Part shown: positions 8,923 through 18,286 of the stretch, in pieces
Numbering within the stretch: the stretch's first letter is position 1
Layout: every line of letters begins with the position of its first letter
DNA from: Lachnospiraceae bacterium
Lineage (GTDB): Bacteria > Bacillota > Clostridia > Lachnospirales > Lachnospiraceae
DNA: 60,837 nucleotides
NCBI GenBank assembly: GCA_017620375.1
Contig: JAFZQN010000118.1
Location: forward strand, 1 to 60,837
Direction of reading: 5' to 3'
The notes under the pieces: generated by a model
Seen by the model: the letters and a program-made list of their open reading frames with translations, nothing else
What the model was told of the DNA's origin: nothing
Database searches by the model: none
Position numbers and translations under genes: made by a program

Positions 8923-11387
8923 ATACTTCAATAAAATACAACAATAAAAATATAAGACTGATAGTGGGACTGGTGCTTCTGGCTCTGGCAACACTCCCCG
9001 TAATACTGACCGTTTTTGTAAAGTTTTACGATCCGAATGAAGTAAACTACAGTGAAATGCTGCAGGCTCCTTCTTTCAGGCATTTATTCGGAACGGATGA
9101 CTACGGCCGCGATATTTTTACCCGTGTAATGAAGGGCGCTGCGACTACCTTCGGTATCTCGCTGTTTACCGTGACCATGGGTGCCGTTATAGGTACCGTG
9201 ATAGGTGCTCTTACGGGTTATTTCGGCGGTATAGTCGATGAGATACTGATGAGAGTAAATGACTGCCTGGCTTCATTCCCCAGCATACTTTTAGCTCTTG
9301 TCGTAGTATCGCTTATAGATAAAGGTACATGGAATATCTGTATCGCTCTTGGCTTAGTATTTATTCCGAGCTTCGCCAGGATCATGAGATCGGAATATTT
9401 AAAAGAGAAAAACCGTGATTACGTACAGAATGCAAGGCTTATGGGAGCCGGACATCTGCGCGTGGTCTTTATTCATATACTTCCGAATACATTACCCATA
9501 CTGTTTTCGGCGATACTGGTAGGTATCAATAACGCAGTACTTGCTGAGGCAGGACTTAGTTACCTGGGACTTGGTGTACAGCCGCCCGATCCGAGCCTTG
9601 GACGTATGCTTTCGGAAGCCAAGACATTTCTGCTTAACGCTCCATGGTATGAGTTATTCCCCTGCTTAGAGATGATACTGTTCATACTGGGACTTACTTT
9701 GGTGAGCGATAACTTCGGAGTATCGGGAGTTTCGTTAAGTACGGTAAAGAGAAAGATAGAAAAGCTTAAAGCCGAAAAAGAGGGAAAGAGTCCTGTAGTG
9801 GAGAAGAAAGAAGATTCTCCCATCATCAGTGTTCATAACCTGGAAGTAGGCTTTATCGAGGATGAAGGTATAGATGATACCTTACGTGGTATCTCGTTTG
9901 ATATACATAAGGGCGAAGTACTCGGAGTAGTAGGAGAGTCGGGCTCCGGTAAGAGCCTTACCGCTATGAGCATAATGGGCATACTGTCAGATAAAGCGGC
10001 CATAACAGGCGGCAGCATTATCCTTGATGGTAAGACTGACCTTACAAAGCTTCCCGAGGAAGAATACAGAAAGCTCCGCGGCGGGAAGCTCGCATACGTA
10101 TTCCAGGAGCCGATGACGAGCCTTAATCCTGTACAGAAGATCGGTGTCCAGATAGATGAGATACTTGATATACATGCTGCACATCTGTCAGAGGAAGAAC
10201 AGAAGAAACTTGTGCTTGACGCACTTGAAGATACAGGCTTAAAGGATGCTGAAAAGCTTTACGATATGTATCCGTTTGAGCTCTCGGGCGGTATGAGGCA
10301 GAGAGTGTGTATCGCTATGGCACTCATCGCAAAGGCAGACCTTATCTTAGCGGATGAGCCTACCACAGCCCTTGATGCGGGCGTGGCTGATATCATCCTT
10401 GATATCTTTAAGCATATCAACAGAAAATATAAGACTGCCATCATGCTCATATCCCATGACTTAAGAGTCATAGGAAAGCTGGCTGACAGAGTACTTATCA
10501 TGCAGGACGGAAACATCGTGGAAACGATGGACCTTAAGCTGTCAGGAGCAAATACTGAAAGTGACAGCAGTGCCGAAAAGCACCATAAAAAGGGAGCCGA
10601 GCTTTCCGAAGAAGAATGCATCTTAAGATTCGGTACACCGAAGACCGATTACGGCAGGAAGCTGCTTGATGCTGCTTTCTCCAAAAAACAGTATAAACAA
10701 AAAGTTACAGGAAAAACACTTGTAAAAGCAGAGCATTTGAGTGTATCATATAAGATGGCTTCAAGGAAACAGAAGGGTCTTAAGAAAGTAATAGATGATG
10801 TTTCGTTTGAGATAAAAGAAGGCTCCACGGTCGGCATAGTGGGCGAGAGCGGAAGCGGAAAGAGTACTCTTGTAAAAGCTATAGCCGGACTGCAGAAATA
10901 CACCTCGGGTAAGATTGAGCTTGGATGTCCGAGACCGAGCATGGTATTCCAGGATCCGTATTCATCACTCAACCCTGCATTTAAGGTAAGACGTATCTTA
11001 GAGGAACCGCTCCGCCTTAAGAACGGTTTCGGATATGCGTGGAAAAAGCAAAACAGGGACAGGATGCTTACCGAGATAAAGTCCATGCTCCATAAGACCG
11101 AACTGGAAGAAGAGATACTTACAAGAAAGATATCGGAGCTTTCGGGCGGTCAGCGTCAGAGGATAGCGATAGCGTTGACACTTATCCAGAAAAAGAGCCT
11201 GATCATCCTTGACGAGCCGGTATCTGCACTGGATGTTACCATACAGGAGCAGATACTTGAACTGTTAATGAAGCTGAAAAAAGCGTTCGGACTTACGTAT
11301 ATACTTATCTCACATGATATGAGGCTTGTATCGAGAGTGTGCAATGAGGTCTATACCATAGAAGAGGGCAAACTTTGTAAAGGGTGA
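8919..11387 (+). CDS. Peptide ABC importer: permease DppC fused to ATPases DppD and DppF
   Basis: This 822-residue protein carries three units usually encoded separately. Residues about 1-285 are a DppC-type permease, with HLFGTDDYGRDIFTRVMKGA and the EAA loop YVQNARLMGAGHLRVVFIHI. Residues about 300-560 are a first ATPase with GESGSGKS, LSGGMRQRV and LILADEPTTALD. Residues about 595-822 are a second ATPase with GESGSGKST, LSGGQRQRI and LIILDEPVSALD. Both nucleotide sites look intact. A charged linker (about 285-300) and a second linker with the cluster EKHHKKGAELSEEE join the parts. The reading frame is continuous and the start overlaps the DppB stop, so this appears to be a true fusion. The second ATPase is shorter than usual and lacks the C-terminal peptide-specificity tail. 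Confidence 0.93.
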   Translation: MNTSIKYNNKNIRLIVGLVLLALATLPVILTVFVKFYDPNEVNYSEMLQAPSFRHLFGTDDYGRDIFTRVMKGAATTFGISLFTVTMGAVIGTVIGALTGYFGGIVDEILMRVNDCLASFPSILLALVVVSLIDKGTWNICIALGLVFIPSFARIMRSEYLKEKNRDYVQNARLMGAGHLRVVFIHILPNTLPILFSAILVGINNAVLAEAGLSYLGLGVQPPDPSLGRMLSEAKTFLLNAPWYELFPCLEMILFILGLTLVSDNFGVSGVSLSTVKRKIEKLKAEKEGKSPVVEKKEDSPIISVHNLEVGFIEDEGIDDTLRGISFDIHKGEVLGVVGESGSGKSLTAMSIMGILSDKAAITGGSIILDGKTDLTKLPEEEYRKLRGGKLAYVFQEPMTSLNPVQKIGVQIDEILDIHAAHLSEEEQKKLVLDALEDTGLKDAEKLYDMYPFELSGGMRQRVCIAMALIAKADLILADEPTTALDAGVADIILDIFKHINRKYKTAIMLISHDLRVIGKLADRVLIMQDGNIVETMDLKLSGANTESDSSAEKHHKKGAELSEEECILRFGTPKTDYGRKLLDAAFSKKQYKQKVTGKTLVKAEHLSVSYKMASRKQKGLKKVIDDVSFEIKEGSTVGIVGESGSGKSTLVKAIAGLQKYTSGKIELGCPRPSMVFQDPYSSLNPAFKVRRILEEPLRLKNGFGYAWKKQNRDRMLTEIKSMLHKTELEEEILTRKISELSGGQRQRIAIALTLIQKKSLIILDEPVSALDVTIQEQILELLMKLKKAFGLTYILISHDMRLVSRVCNEVYTIEEGKLCKG

Positions 11388-11395
11388 CAGGGATC

Positions 11396-13249
11396 ATGGG
11401 TTTTATCAAAGAAAGTAACAGATCAAGGGTATTGATAATTTATTTTCTTATAAGCTCTATGCTGGAAATACTGGCTTATGCTGCGGGAGGCGTATTTGAG
11501 ACTCTGGCGGCATGGGTCTGGTTGTGTACGGCAGTTATCTTGGGAATATTGTTTTTGTATCATACGGGAAAACAGGCATACAGGGATATCAAAGGGAAAA
11601 AGTATTTTGTTTCCTTTGGTTTCCTTGTACTAGTTATCCTGTTTTTTAGTTTTATCGGAAATGTCGGATATGCTGATATCAATCCCGATGCGACACAGCA
11701 GACGGCGGCAGGACTTGATTCGTTTTCAAATGCCGGCTTAAACTATACCGGGAAAGCTTTTTTAGGGTATCCCGTAAGACAGTATACTATAGCGGCAATC
11801 CCGGCACTACTGTTTGGCAGGAGTGTATGGACGCTGCATGCGGGCTTCGGGTTTTACTTTATAGTGGGGCTTGTCGTATTTTTCTTAGGGCTCAGATCCT
11901 GGCTTAGAAGCAAAGACATAAAGGAAGAGTATGCACTTTTACCTTGCTTCTCGCTCCTTTGCTTCCCGTTTATCTCTGAATACTATCAAAACTTTGAGCA
12001 GGCTATAATACCGGTATCTCTTACGATGCTTGCGATAGGACTTTATTTAAAGCTGCTGTTAAACACCGATATGAAGCTGTATATAGCTATCGTATGGACA
12101 GGCTGTCTGATGGCTGACTCGTATACTCCGGTGCTCGCATCGATGGGATTACTCATGGTGTTCATCCTGCTGCTGAACAAATATAAGCCCGCGACAATAA
12201 AGGCAGAAACAGGTAAAGCAGTAATAACGGCTCAGGACACGGATTACTGCGACGAAATGTTAAGAGACATACCTGAAAAGAAACAGACCTCCGATACGGA
12301 TGAACTCATAACCCGCGGTGAAGAGCAAAAGCAGTCTCATAAAGCGATGAACATCTCCCTGGAGATGATGGTACCGGTGGGTGCGGTATTTAGCATTATC
12401 GTATTTTTCTTAGCCACATTCATACCGGGACGTTCCGACAGACTTACGGAGTTCAGGGAAGAAGGCTCGCTGCTGGACAGTATATTTACATCCTGGACCG
12501 ATTTCTTTACGGATACAAATGCAAGATTCTTAGGGCTGTTTGGAGGCGTGTTACTCTTATATATCATATTCTCGATAGCCGGAGCTTTCAAACTGCATGA
12601 TGCACTGCTAAGCCTTTGGGTGCTGGCAGTAGTATTTATCTCAGATTACATGACGGGATATACGGCATACGAAAAAGGCTGGATACTCCAGAGAAACATG
12701 ATAGTCATACCGGTGCTCCTTACAGGTATTTTTATCGTGCTTATGAATTTCTTAAAGAAACATGAGTTAAAGATACCGGTATTTATCCAGGGTATCGTAC
12801 TTACCCTGATGCTGTTTGCAGGACTCTTCAACTTCTCACAACAGCACAGATCGTTCAATTATTTCAGGTTCATCCAACCCATGAAGCACCTGATATCATA
12901 TGTCGGGGACACGCTTAATGAGCAGGGACTTAAAGTGACTGATGAGTTTAATCTGGTTGTCTATACGGATAATATCCTGGAACAGAACATGTTTGATTAT
13001 GCGAAGTTTTTCTACCCGAATGCGAAAGTGTATATCGGGCTGGAAAACATATATCCGGAGATCGAGGATGAAGAGCTTATCACCTTCATATATGCGGATG
13101 ATACGAGACTCGACCGGCTGATACCGGAGAGCGACCCGAGTCCGGGGTATATAAAGACCATGGACGCTGCGATGTATAAAAGGGAATCCTATAACAAAAG
13201 ATATAAATTCACAGCGGAGTGGTACAGGAAGATCGTGAATTTAAAATAA
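11396..13249 (+). CDS. Polytopic membrane protein of unknown function
   Basis: I do not recognise this protein of about 617 residues. Roughly 12-13 hydrophobic segments are visible, in two blocks (about 10-260 and 325-475) separated by a charged, probably cytoplasmic linker of about 60 residues rich in Glu and Lys. A soluble C-terminal region of about 130 residues follows. The overall shape resembles GT-C-type glycosyltransferases or polymer-handling membrane proteins, but no catalytic motif was identified. It is tightly linked to the importer: a GTG start at 11384 would overlap the preceding stop, while ATG 11396 is better spaced from AAAGGGTG. The ATG is chosen here; either start gives the same protein body. 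Confidence 0.8.
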   Translation: MGFIKESNRSRVLIIYFLISSMLEILAYAAGGVFETLAAWVWLCTAVILGILFLYHTGKQAYRDIKGKKYFVSFGFLVLVILFFSFIGNVGYADINPDATQQTAAGLDSFSNAGLNYTGKAFLGYPVRQYTIAAIPALLFGRSVWTLHAGFGFYFIVGLVVFFLGLRSWLRSKDIKEEYALLPCFSLLCFPFISEYYQNFEQAIIPVSLTMLAIGLYLKLLLNTDMKLYIAIVWTGCLMADSYTPVLASMGLLMVFILLLNKYKPATIKAETGKAVITAQDTDYCDEMLRDIPEKKQTSDTDELITRGEEQKQSHKAMNISLEMMVPVGAVFSIIVFFLATFIPGRSDRLTEFREEGSLLDSIFTSWTDFFTDTNARFLGLFGGVLLLYIIFSIAGAFKLHDALLSLWVLAVVFISDYMTGYTAYEKGWILQRNMIVIPVLLTGIFIVLMNFLKKHELKIPVFIQGIVLTLMLFAGLFNFSQQHRSFNYFRFIQPMKHLISYVGDTLNEQGLKVTDEFNLVVYTDNILEQNMFDYAKFFYPNAKVYIGLENIYPEIEDEELITFIYADDTRLDRLIPESDPSPGYIKTMDAAMYKRESYNKRYKFTAEWYRKIVNLK

Positions 13250-13263
13250 TGATAAAAAAGTGC

Positions 13264-13292
13264 TTGACACCCGAAAAAAATGGTGCTATACT
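13264..13292 (+). promoter_or_regulatory. Sigma-A promoter for infC-rpmI-rplT
   Basis: Consensus TTGACA at 13264-13269 and TATACT at 13287-13292 are separated by 17 nt, about 170 bp before infC. Confidence 0.92.
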
Positions 13293-13440
13293 ACATCAGG
13301 TTGTGAGAAATCACATGTAAAGCAGAGTATCCGCTCTCACCCCCAGCGTCTTTAAGACTGTGAAAGGGTTCTGATTATAAATGTTAGTACTGTATGTACT
13401 CTTTATGCGGATAGCTTTGCTGTCCGCTTTTTATTTTATC
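13293..13440 (+). ncRNA. infC-rpmI-rplT leader (L20-leader-like attenuator region)
   Basis: A leader of about 150 nt lies between a consensus promoter and infC, and ends in a terminator hairpin just ahead of the gene. In Firmicutes the same position holds the L20 leader, where ribosomal protein L20 represses its own operon by favouring termination. The assignment rests on position and the terminator; I could not confirm the L20-binding fold by eye. Confidence 0.65.
13407..13437 (+). terminator. Leader terminator (attenuator) upstream of infC
   Basis: GCGGATAGC and GCTGTCCGC form a 9-bp stem with one G-U pair, followed by TTTTTATTTT. It lies between promoter and gene, so it must be bypassed for infC to be expressed. 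Confidence 0.85.
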
Positions 13441-13465
13441 ACTTTTTTTAGCATTGGAGGTGCAG

Positions 13466-13975
13466 ATTATTAGCGACTATTTCATTAATGAACAGATTCG
13501 GGATAAGGAAGTAAGACTTATCGGTGAGAACGGTGAACAGCTTGGTATTATGTCAGCCAGGGAAGCTCTTGACAAAGCAAGAGAGGCCGACCTCGATCTG
13601 ATCAAAATAGCGCCCACGGCAAAACCGCCGGTTTGTAAGATAGCCGATTTCGGAAAGTTCCGCTATGAGGCTATGAGAAAAGCAAAGGAAGCAAAGAAGA
13701 ATCAGAAGGTTACCGAAATTAAGGAATTACGTCTTTCGCCGAATATTGATGAAAACGATTTGAACACAAAAGCAAATCAGGCTCGCAAATTTCTGCAGCA
13801 TGGCGATAAAGTAAAGGTAACGCTCAAGTTCAGAGGCCGTGAGATGGCTCATATGAATCTGGGCAAGGAGATTCTCGACAGTTTCGCTGCTAAGCTCGAG
13901 GACTGTGCAGTTGTTGAAAAAGCAGCAAAGCTTGAAGGCAGAAACATGATCATGTTCCTGTCGGAGAAAAGATAA
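13466..13975 (+). CDS. infC: Translation initiation factor IF-3
   Basis: IF-3 binds the 30S subunit, prevents premature joining with 50S and checks the start codon. The body is typical: [38 protein letters not shown] and [15 protein letters not shown]. No ATG or GTG lies at a plausible start. GGAGGTG at 13456-13462 is followed by ATT ATT AGC GAC, and the family N-terminus (as in Bacillus, M-I-S-...-INE) aligns with initiation at ATT 13466; ATT 13469 is the alternative. A TTG at 13454 overlaps the ribosome-binding site and is unlikely. AUU initiation is a known autoregulatory feature of infC, since IF-3 discriminates against this codon. It heads the infC-rpmI-rplT operon. Confidence 0.95.
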   Translation: MISDYFINEQIRDKEVRLIGENGEQLGIMSAREALDKAREADLDLIKIAPTAKPPVCKIADFGKFRYEAMRKAKEAKKNQKVTEIKELRLSPNIDENDLNTKANQARKFLQHGDKVKVTLKFRGREMAHMNLGKEILDSFAAKLEDCAVVEKAAKLEGRNMIMFLSEKR

Positions 13976-13998
13976 GTAAATTTAAGGAGGATATTAAA

Positions 13999-14196
13999 AT
14001 GCCGAAGTTGAAGACAAACAGGGCAGCCGCTAAGCGTTTTAAGGCTACCGGTACAGGAAAGATTAAGAGAATGAAGGCAGGTAAGCAGCATATTCTTACC
14101 AAGAAGTCTCAGAAAATGAAGAGAAGATTAAGAAAGGGAACCTTACTTGATTCTGCGAACATGGCAGCAACAAAGAAGATGTTACCTTACATCTGA
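13999..14196 (+). CDS. rpmI: 50S ribosomal protein L35
   Basis: This 65-residue basic protein is full length for L35 and has the family pattern [20 protein letters not shown] near the start and [16 protein letters not shown] in the middle. It is a component of the large ribosomal subunit. It starts at ATG after AAGGAGGATATTAAA, lies 23 bp after infC, and sits in the conserved infC-rpmI-rplT order. Confidence 0.98.
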   Translation: MPKLKTNRAAAKRFKATGTGKIKRMKAGKQHILTKKSQKMKRRLRKGTLLDSANMAATKKMLPYI

Positions 14197-14231
14197 TGAG
14201 ACGGGATCGAAGTATATAGGAGGATATTAAA

Positions 14232-14588
14232 ATGGCAAGAATTAAAGGTGGCTTAAATGCCAAGAAAAAGCATAATAGAGTATTAAAGCTTGCTAAGGGC
14301 TTTAGAGGCGCTAGATCAAAGCAGTACAGGACAGCTAAGCAGGCTGTTATGAGAGCCCTTACAGCATCATTTGCAGGACGTCGTCAGAAGAAGAGAGATT
14401 TCCGTAAGCTCTGGATCGTCAGAATCAACGCAGCAGCAAGAATGAACGATCTTTCATACAGCAAGCTTATGTATGGTCTTAAACTTGCTAACATTGACAT
14501 CAACAGAAAGATGCTTTCAGAGATAGCTATCGCAGATCCCGAGGGATTCAAGAGCCTCGCTGATGCTGCTAAGGCTAAGCTTGCTTAA
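14232..14588 (+). CDS. rplT: 50S ribosomal protein L20
   Basis: This 118-residue protein is full length for L20, an early 23S rRNA-binding assembly protein of the large subunit. The N-terminal extension is clear ([20 protein letters not shown], then [15 protein letters not shown]), followed by the globular domain with [20 protein letters not shown]. The ribosome-binding site AGGAGGATATTAAA is almost identical to that of rpmI. In Firmicutes L20 is the repressor of its own operon, acting on the leader upstream of infC. A terminator follows. Confidence 0.98.
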   Translation: MARIKGGLNAKKKHNRVLKLAKGFRGARSKQYRTAKQAVMRALTASFAGRRQKKRDFRKLWIVRINAAARMNDLSYSKLMYGLKLANIDINRKMLSEIAIADPEGFKSLADAAKAKLA

Positions 14589-14616
14589 TTAAGGCATAAA
14601 TGACATGAAATATAAG

Positions 14617-14653
14617 GAAGCCTTCTTAAAGTTAAGAGGGCTTCTTTTTTTGT
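14617..14653 (+). terminator. Intrinsic terminator after rplT
   Basis: GAAGCCTTCTT and AAGAGGGCTTC form a hairpin with a short loop, followed by a long T run. Confidence 0.93.
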
Positions 14654-14672
14654 ATTTTTTTTCATATAATGT

Positions 14673-14700
14673 TTGCATTCGGGATAAAAAATGGTATACT
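14673..14700 (+). promoter_or_regulatory. Promoter of the four-gene DUF5717/DUF5716-like operon
   Basis: TTGCAT (14673-14678) and TATACT (14695-14700) are separated by 16 nt, 36 bp upstream of the chosen start. Confidence 0.75.
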
Positions 14701-14735
14701 TATAAGGAGTATAAGTAGCTTTTGTGAGGGCCGAC

Positions 14736-17700
14736 ATGAGACAAAAAATAGAAAGATTTGCAAACGGTATTTTTTCTTATGATAAACCTTTGTTACAGAT
14801 TTCCGAAACTGAGATCAGCTTGAGAGTCATTTCGGGAAAAGAAACAGAGGCTTCTTTTATTGTCAAAAACGACCATGGCACAAAGGTTAGAGGCTTCTGC
14901 CTGTGTGAGAGTGAATTCATCATACTTAAAAACGAAACCTTTGAAGAAACGGATAATGAGGTCTTCTTTACCTTCAACGGAGCTAATCTTGACGCGGATA
15001 CCACTATAAATACCGAGATACTTGTCATCACCGAGTGCGGTGAAGCGGTGGTTACGATAGAAGCTGAGATAGTGGAAGCTTATATCGAGACATCCATCGG
15101 GCAGACGGGCAATATATTCCAGTATGCCAACCTTGCCATAAGCAGTCCCGTGGAAGCACGCGATATCTTTAAGACAGAGGACTTTAAGAGGATAATCATA
15201 GGCAGTTCCCCTGAGTACAGAAACATATACAGGAACCTTTCGGGAGCATCCAATACCGGTCTTGTACTGGAGGAGTTCCTGATCGCAGCCAAGAAAAAGT
15301 CACCGATGGAGTTCTCCATCAACGCTTCCAAGCTTGTATACGATGCGGGTGATACATCGTTTGTTGATTCAATACTTATCAGAAAGAACAACTGGGGCTA
15401 TTCACAGCTTAAAGTGGAAGCTGTAGGCGACTTTATAGAGCTTGAAAGATCACTTATCTGGACAGAGGACTTTGAGAACAACGAGTTTGAACTTAAGTTT
15501 GCTATCAATCCCGATAAAGCCGGATACGGGAAAAACTACGGACGTATAAGAGTATCCACCCTGGGTGACGAGGTGGATATCCCGATAGAGTGCAACAAGC
15601 CCTCACCTTACGGTAAGAGTATCAAAGCTGCACACCGTGAAAAGCAGTACATATTAAACCTTGTGCTTAACCAGCTTGAGCATGAGCTTGAACATATAGA
15701 CGACGAAACCTTTATAGCCAATGCCGAGAGCGGACTTGATTATCTTAAGGCATTCCGCGATGAGACAGATGTAGAAAAACTGTACAGGATCTATCTTACA
15801 TATCTGTCCGGACAGAAATCAGAGGCTAAAAAGAGCTTTGAAGAGATAGAAGACAAGCTGGAAAATACTTCTGACTCACGTGTATATGTTATCTCCAGAT
15901 TTATCGGCGCGCTGGTAAACAATGAAAATGTCTCCGGCAGTTACAGCATGGAGCTTAAAAACATATACGACAATGATAAAAAGATGCTGAGTCTGCTGCT
16001 CTATATGAAACTTGATGGCAGAGAGCGTTTCAGCAAAAAGCAGAGATATGAAGAGATCAAGAACTGCTACTTGGAAGGCGAACACAGCGTATTCGGACTT
16101 ATCGAAGGTATCAGGCTTATAAGCGTGGACCCCATGCTGCTTAGAGAGTTCAGCAGATTCGAGATGGCTGCATTAAATGAAGGTCTTAAGCTCGGACTGG
16201 TCAACCGCCTTGTAGGACTGCAGGTATCGTACGTAGCCAACAGGGAAAAGACCACATCGGCTAAGCTTATACGATTATTAAAGAATTTCTATGAGAAGTT
16301 CCATCAAAAGGAACTGCTTGAAGCGGTATGTACGCACCTTGTACTTTACGGAAAGACCGGACCTGATGACTACGAGTGGCTCGAGATGGGTGTAAACGAG
16401 CAGCTGAGGATCAAGGGCCTTTATGAGAAGTGTCTGGAAGCGGCAGATGTGGATAAGAAGCTGTTACCGAGACCTCTGCTTAATTATTTTGCTGCAGGAG
16501 ATGACTTAAGCGATGCATCCGCGGCAGCACTGTACTATAACATAATCAAGTTCTGTGAGCCCAGCGATAACCTGTATCTGATGTACAGGATAAGGATGGA
16601 GACCTTTGCGGAGAAGTCTCTTGAAAGAGGTGCCTTCAGCCCGGAGCTCGCACTTTGTTACGAGAAGCTCTTAAGACCTGAGAATCTTAACGCCAAGTGT
16701 ATAGCATCGCTTCCCTACATCCTGTTCAAGCATGAGATAACCACTGACTGGAAAAAAGCAGTTCATGCCGCAGTTTCACATAAAGAACTCAGAGAGCCCG
16801 ATTTTGTGGAGTTTGTTAAGGGAAAGGCGATAGCCGATATTTTTACGGAAAATCCTGTTATAGTACTGCTGGATACCGAAGGCAACAGATGCATTTCCTC
16901 GTTTAAGATCGGGATCAAAAAGATGATCCACCGACCCGACCTTACCAAGATAATGCTTGATAAATGCGGAAATGATAAGAGAGTCCTGCTTAGCAAACTG
17001 GAGTCTGCAAAATACGGATCGTTAAGTGATGAAACTATCGGACTATACGCAAAATGTGTGGAGAACGAGGAACTGGAAGAAAACTTCCTGCTCGAGTGCA
17101 GACGTGTTCTTATAGATTACTATTATGACAATCTGGACGGGGACTTACTGGAGAACCAGTTAGTAAGAGTAAACCTTAAGGAGCTTGATTCAAGCGAACG
17201 TGTGAACATGATCGAGCTTATGATCTTTAGAGAGCTGTATAATCTCGCATTAAAGAACATGGAGATATATGGCTTCTACGGCATAAGTCCGAAGAGGACC
17301 GCAAGGCTCTGCGAAGTGTTTATCCGTTCCAATTCGGAGCAGATCAATTCAAGACTGTTCCAGCAGCTCTGTACATACAGTTTTAACCGTTACAGACAGA
17401 GCAAGATCCTGCTCAATTACCTGGAGAAAAACTACGAAGGTAATACACAGAAGCTCTATGACCTCTGGACCGTATGCCACGATATGGGTATCGAGACTAC
17501 GGACTTGGAGGAAAGGTTACTCAGAACCGCACTCTTTACGGAAAACGATATGAATTTCGTAAAAGAGGTATTTGAGATATATTACGGACACTGTTCGTCC
17601 GGAAAACTTGTAAGGGCATATCTTTCATATCTGGCATACGGAAACCTTGTATGCGGCAATATGCTGGATACCGGTATCCTGGATATAATGAGACGTGAGG

Positions 17701-18278
17701 CAAATTACAGTGAGAACGATATCTGTACGCTGACACTTCTCAAGAATTATTCCACGAGAAAAAGCTATACAAGTCAGGAGCGTTCATTTATCGAGTATCA
17801 GATAAAGAAGATGGAAAACAAAGGACTCATAATGCCGTTCTTTAAGGATTTCCCGTCTGAGATACGTATCCCGAGACAGATGAAGGATAAGTACTACGTA
17901 GAATACCATACCGATGTTAAAAAGGATGTAAGGATCAATTACAGCTTTATAGGCAACGAAAACGCAGAAGCGTTCAGAGAAGAAAAGATGCGTGATATCG
18001 GATTCGGTATATATATTAAGGAATTCATCCTTTTCTACGGTGAGGTACTTCAGTACTACATCACGGAAAACGGGGATGAAAACGAAGTGATAACCGAAAG
18101 CAGGGAGGTAAGCTTAGGACCCGAGCATTTCGGAAGCGAGGAATGCCGTTATCATCACATCAACCTGATCATTACAGCAAAAGAGATGAATGATGAAAAG
18201 ACGGTCATCAAGCTTATAGAGAATTACCAGTTTAACGATTATGCGATAAAGAGACTGTTTGAACCGATCGGAGGGTGA
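14736..18278 (+). CDS. Large DUF5717-like protein, beta-domain plus helical repeats
   Basis: This product of about 1180 residues resembles a family I recall as DUF5717, restricted mainly to Lachnospiraceae; no function is known to me. The first 290 or so residues look like two beta-sandwich modules (alternating hydrophobic pattern, for example LIWTEDFENNEFELKFAI near 250). The middle (about 300-1010) is strongly helical with repeated 30-40-residue helix pairs, like TPR or HEAT solenoids. The last 150 residues turn back to beta structure. No signal peptide or membrane segment is evident, so it is probably cytoplasmic. ATG 14736 is preferred over GTG 14724 because GTGAGGG at 14724-14730 acts as its ribosome-binding site. 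It is first in a tight four-gene operon and its stop abuts the next gene. Confidence 0.85.
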   Translation: MRQKIERFANGIFSYDKPLLQISETEISLRVISGKETEASFIVKNDHGTKVRGFCLCESEFIILKNETFEETDNEVFFTFNGANLDADTTINTEILVITECGEAVVTIEAEIVEAYIETSIGQTGNIFQYANLAISSPVEARDIFKTEDFKRIIIGSSPEYRNIYRNLSGASNTGLVLEEFLIAAKKKSPMEFSINASKLVYDAGDTSFVDSILIRKNNWGYSQLKVEAVGDFIELERSLIWTEDFENNEFELKFAINPDKAGYGKNYGRIRVSTLGDEVDIPIECNKPSPYGKSIKAAHREKQYILNLVLNQLEHELEHIDDETFIANAESGLDYLKAFRDETDVEKLYRIYLTYLSGQKSEAKKSFEEIEDKLENTSDSRVYVISRFIGALVNNENVSGSYSMELKNIYDNDKKMLSLLLYMKLDGRERFSKKQRYEEIKNCYLEGEHSVFGLIEGIRLISVDPMLLREFSRFEMAALNEGLKLGLVNRLVGLQVSYVANREKTTSAKLIRLLKNFYEKFHQKELLEAVCTHLVLYGKTGPDDYEWLEMGVNEQLRIKGLYEKCLEAADVDKKLLPRPLLNYFAAGDDLSDASAAALYYNIIKFCEPSDNLYLMYRIRMETFAEKSLERGAFSPELALCYEKLLRPENLNAKCIASLPYILFKHEITTDWKKAVHAAVSHKELREPDFVEFVKGKAIADIFTENPVIVLLDTEGNRCISSFKIGIKKMIHRPDLTKIMLDKCGNDKRVLLSKLESAKYGSLSDETIGLYAKCVENEELEENFLLECRRVLIDYYYDNLDGDLLENQLVRVNLKELDSSERVNMIELMIFRELYNLALKNMEIYGFYGISPKRTARLCEVFIRSNSEQINSRLFQQLCTYSFNRYRQSKILLNYLEKNYEGNTQKLYDLWTVCHDMGIETTDLEERLLRTALFTENDMNFVKEVFEIYYGHCSSGKLVRAYLSYLAYGNLVCGNMLDTGILDIMRREANYSENDICTLTLLKNYSTRKSYTSQERSFIEYQIKKMENKGLIMPFFKDFPSEIRIPRQMKDKYYVEYHTDVKKDVRINYSFIGNENAEAFREEKMRDIGFGIYIKEFILFYGEVLQYYITENGDENEVITESREVSLGPEHFGSEECRYHHINLIITAKEMNDEKTVIKLIENYQFNDYAIKRLFEPIGG

Positions 18279-18286
18279 GCAAGCTA

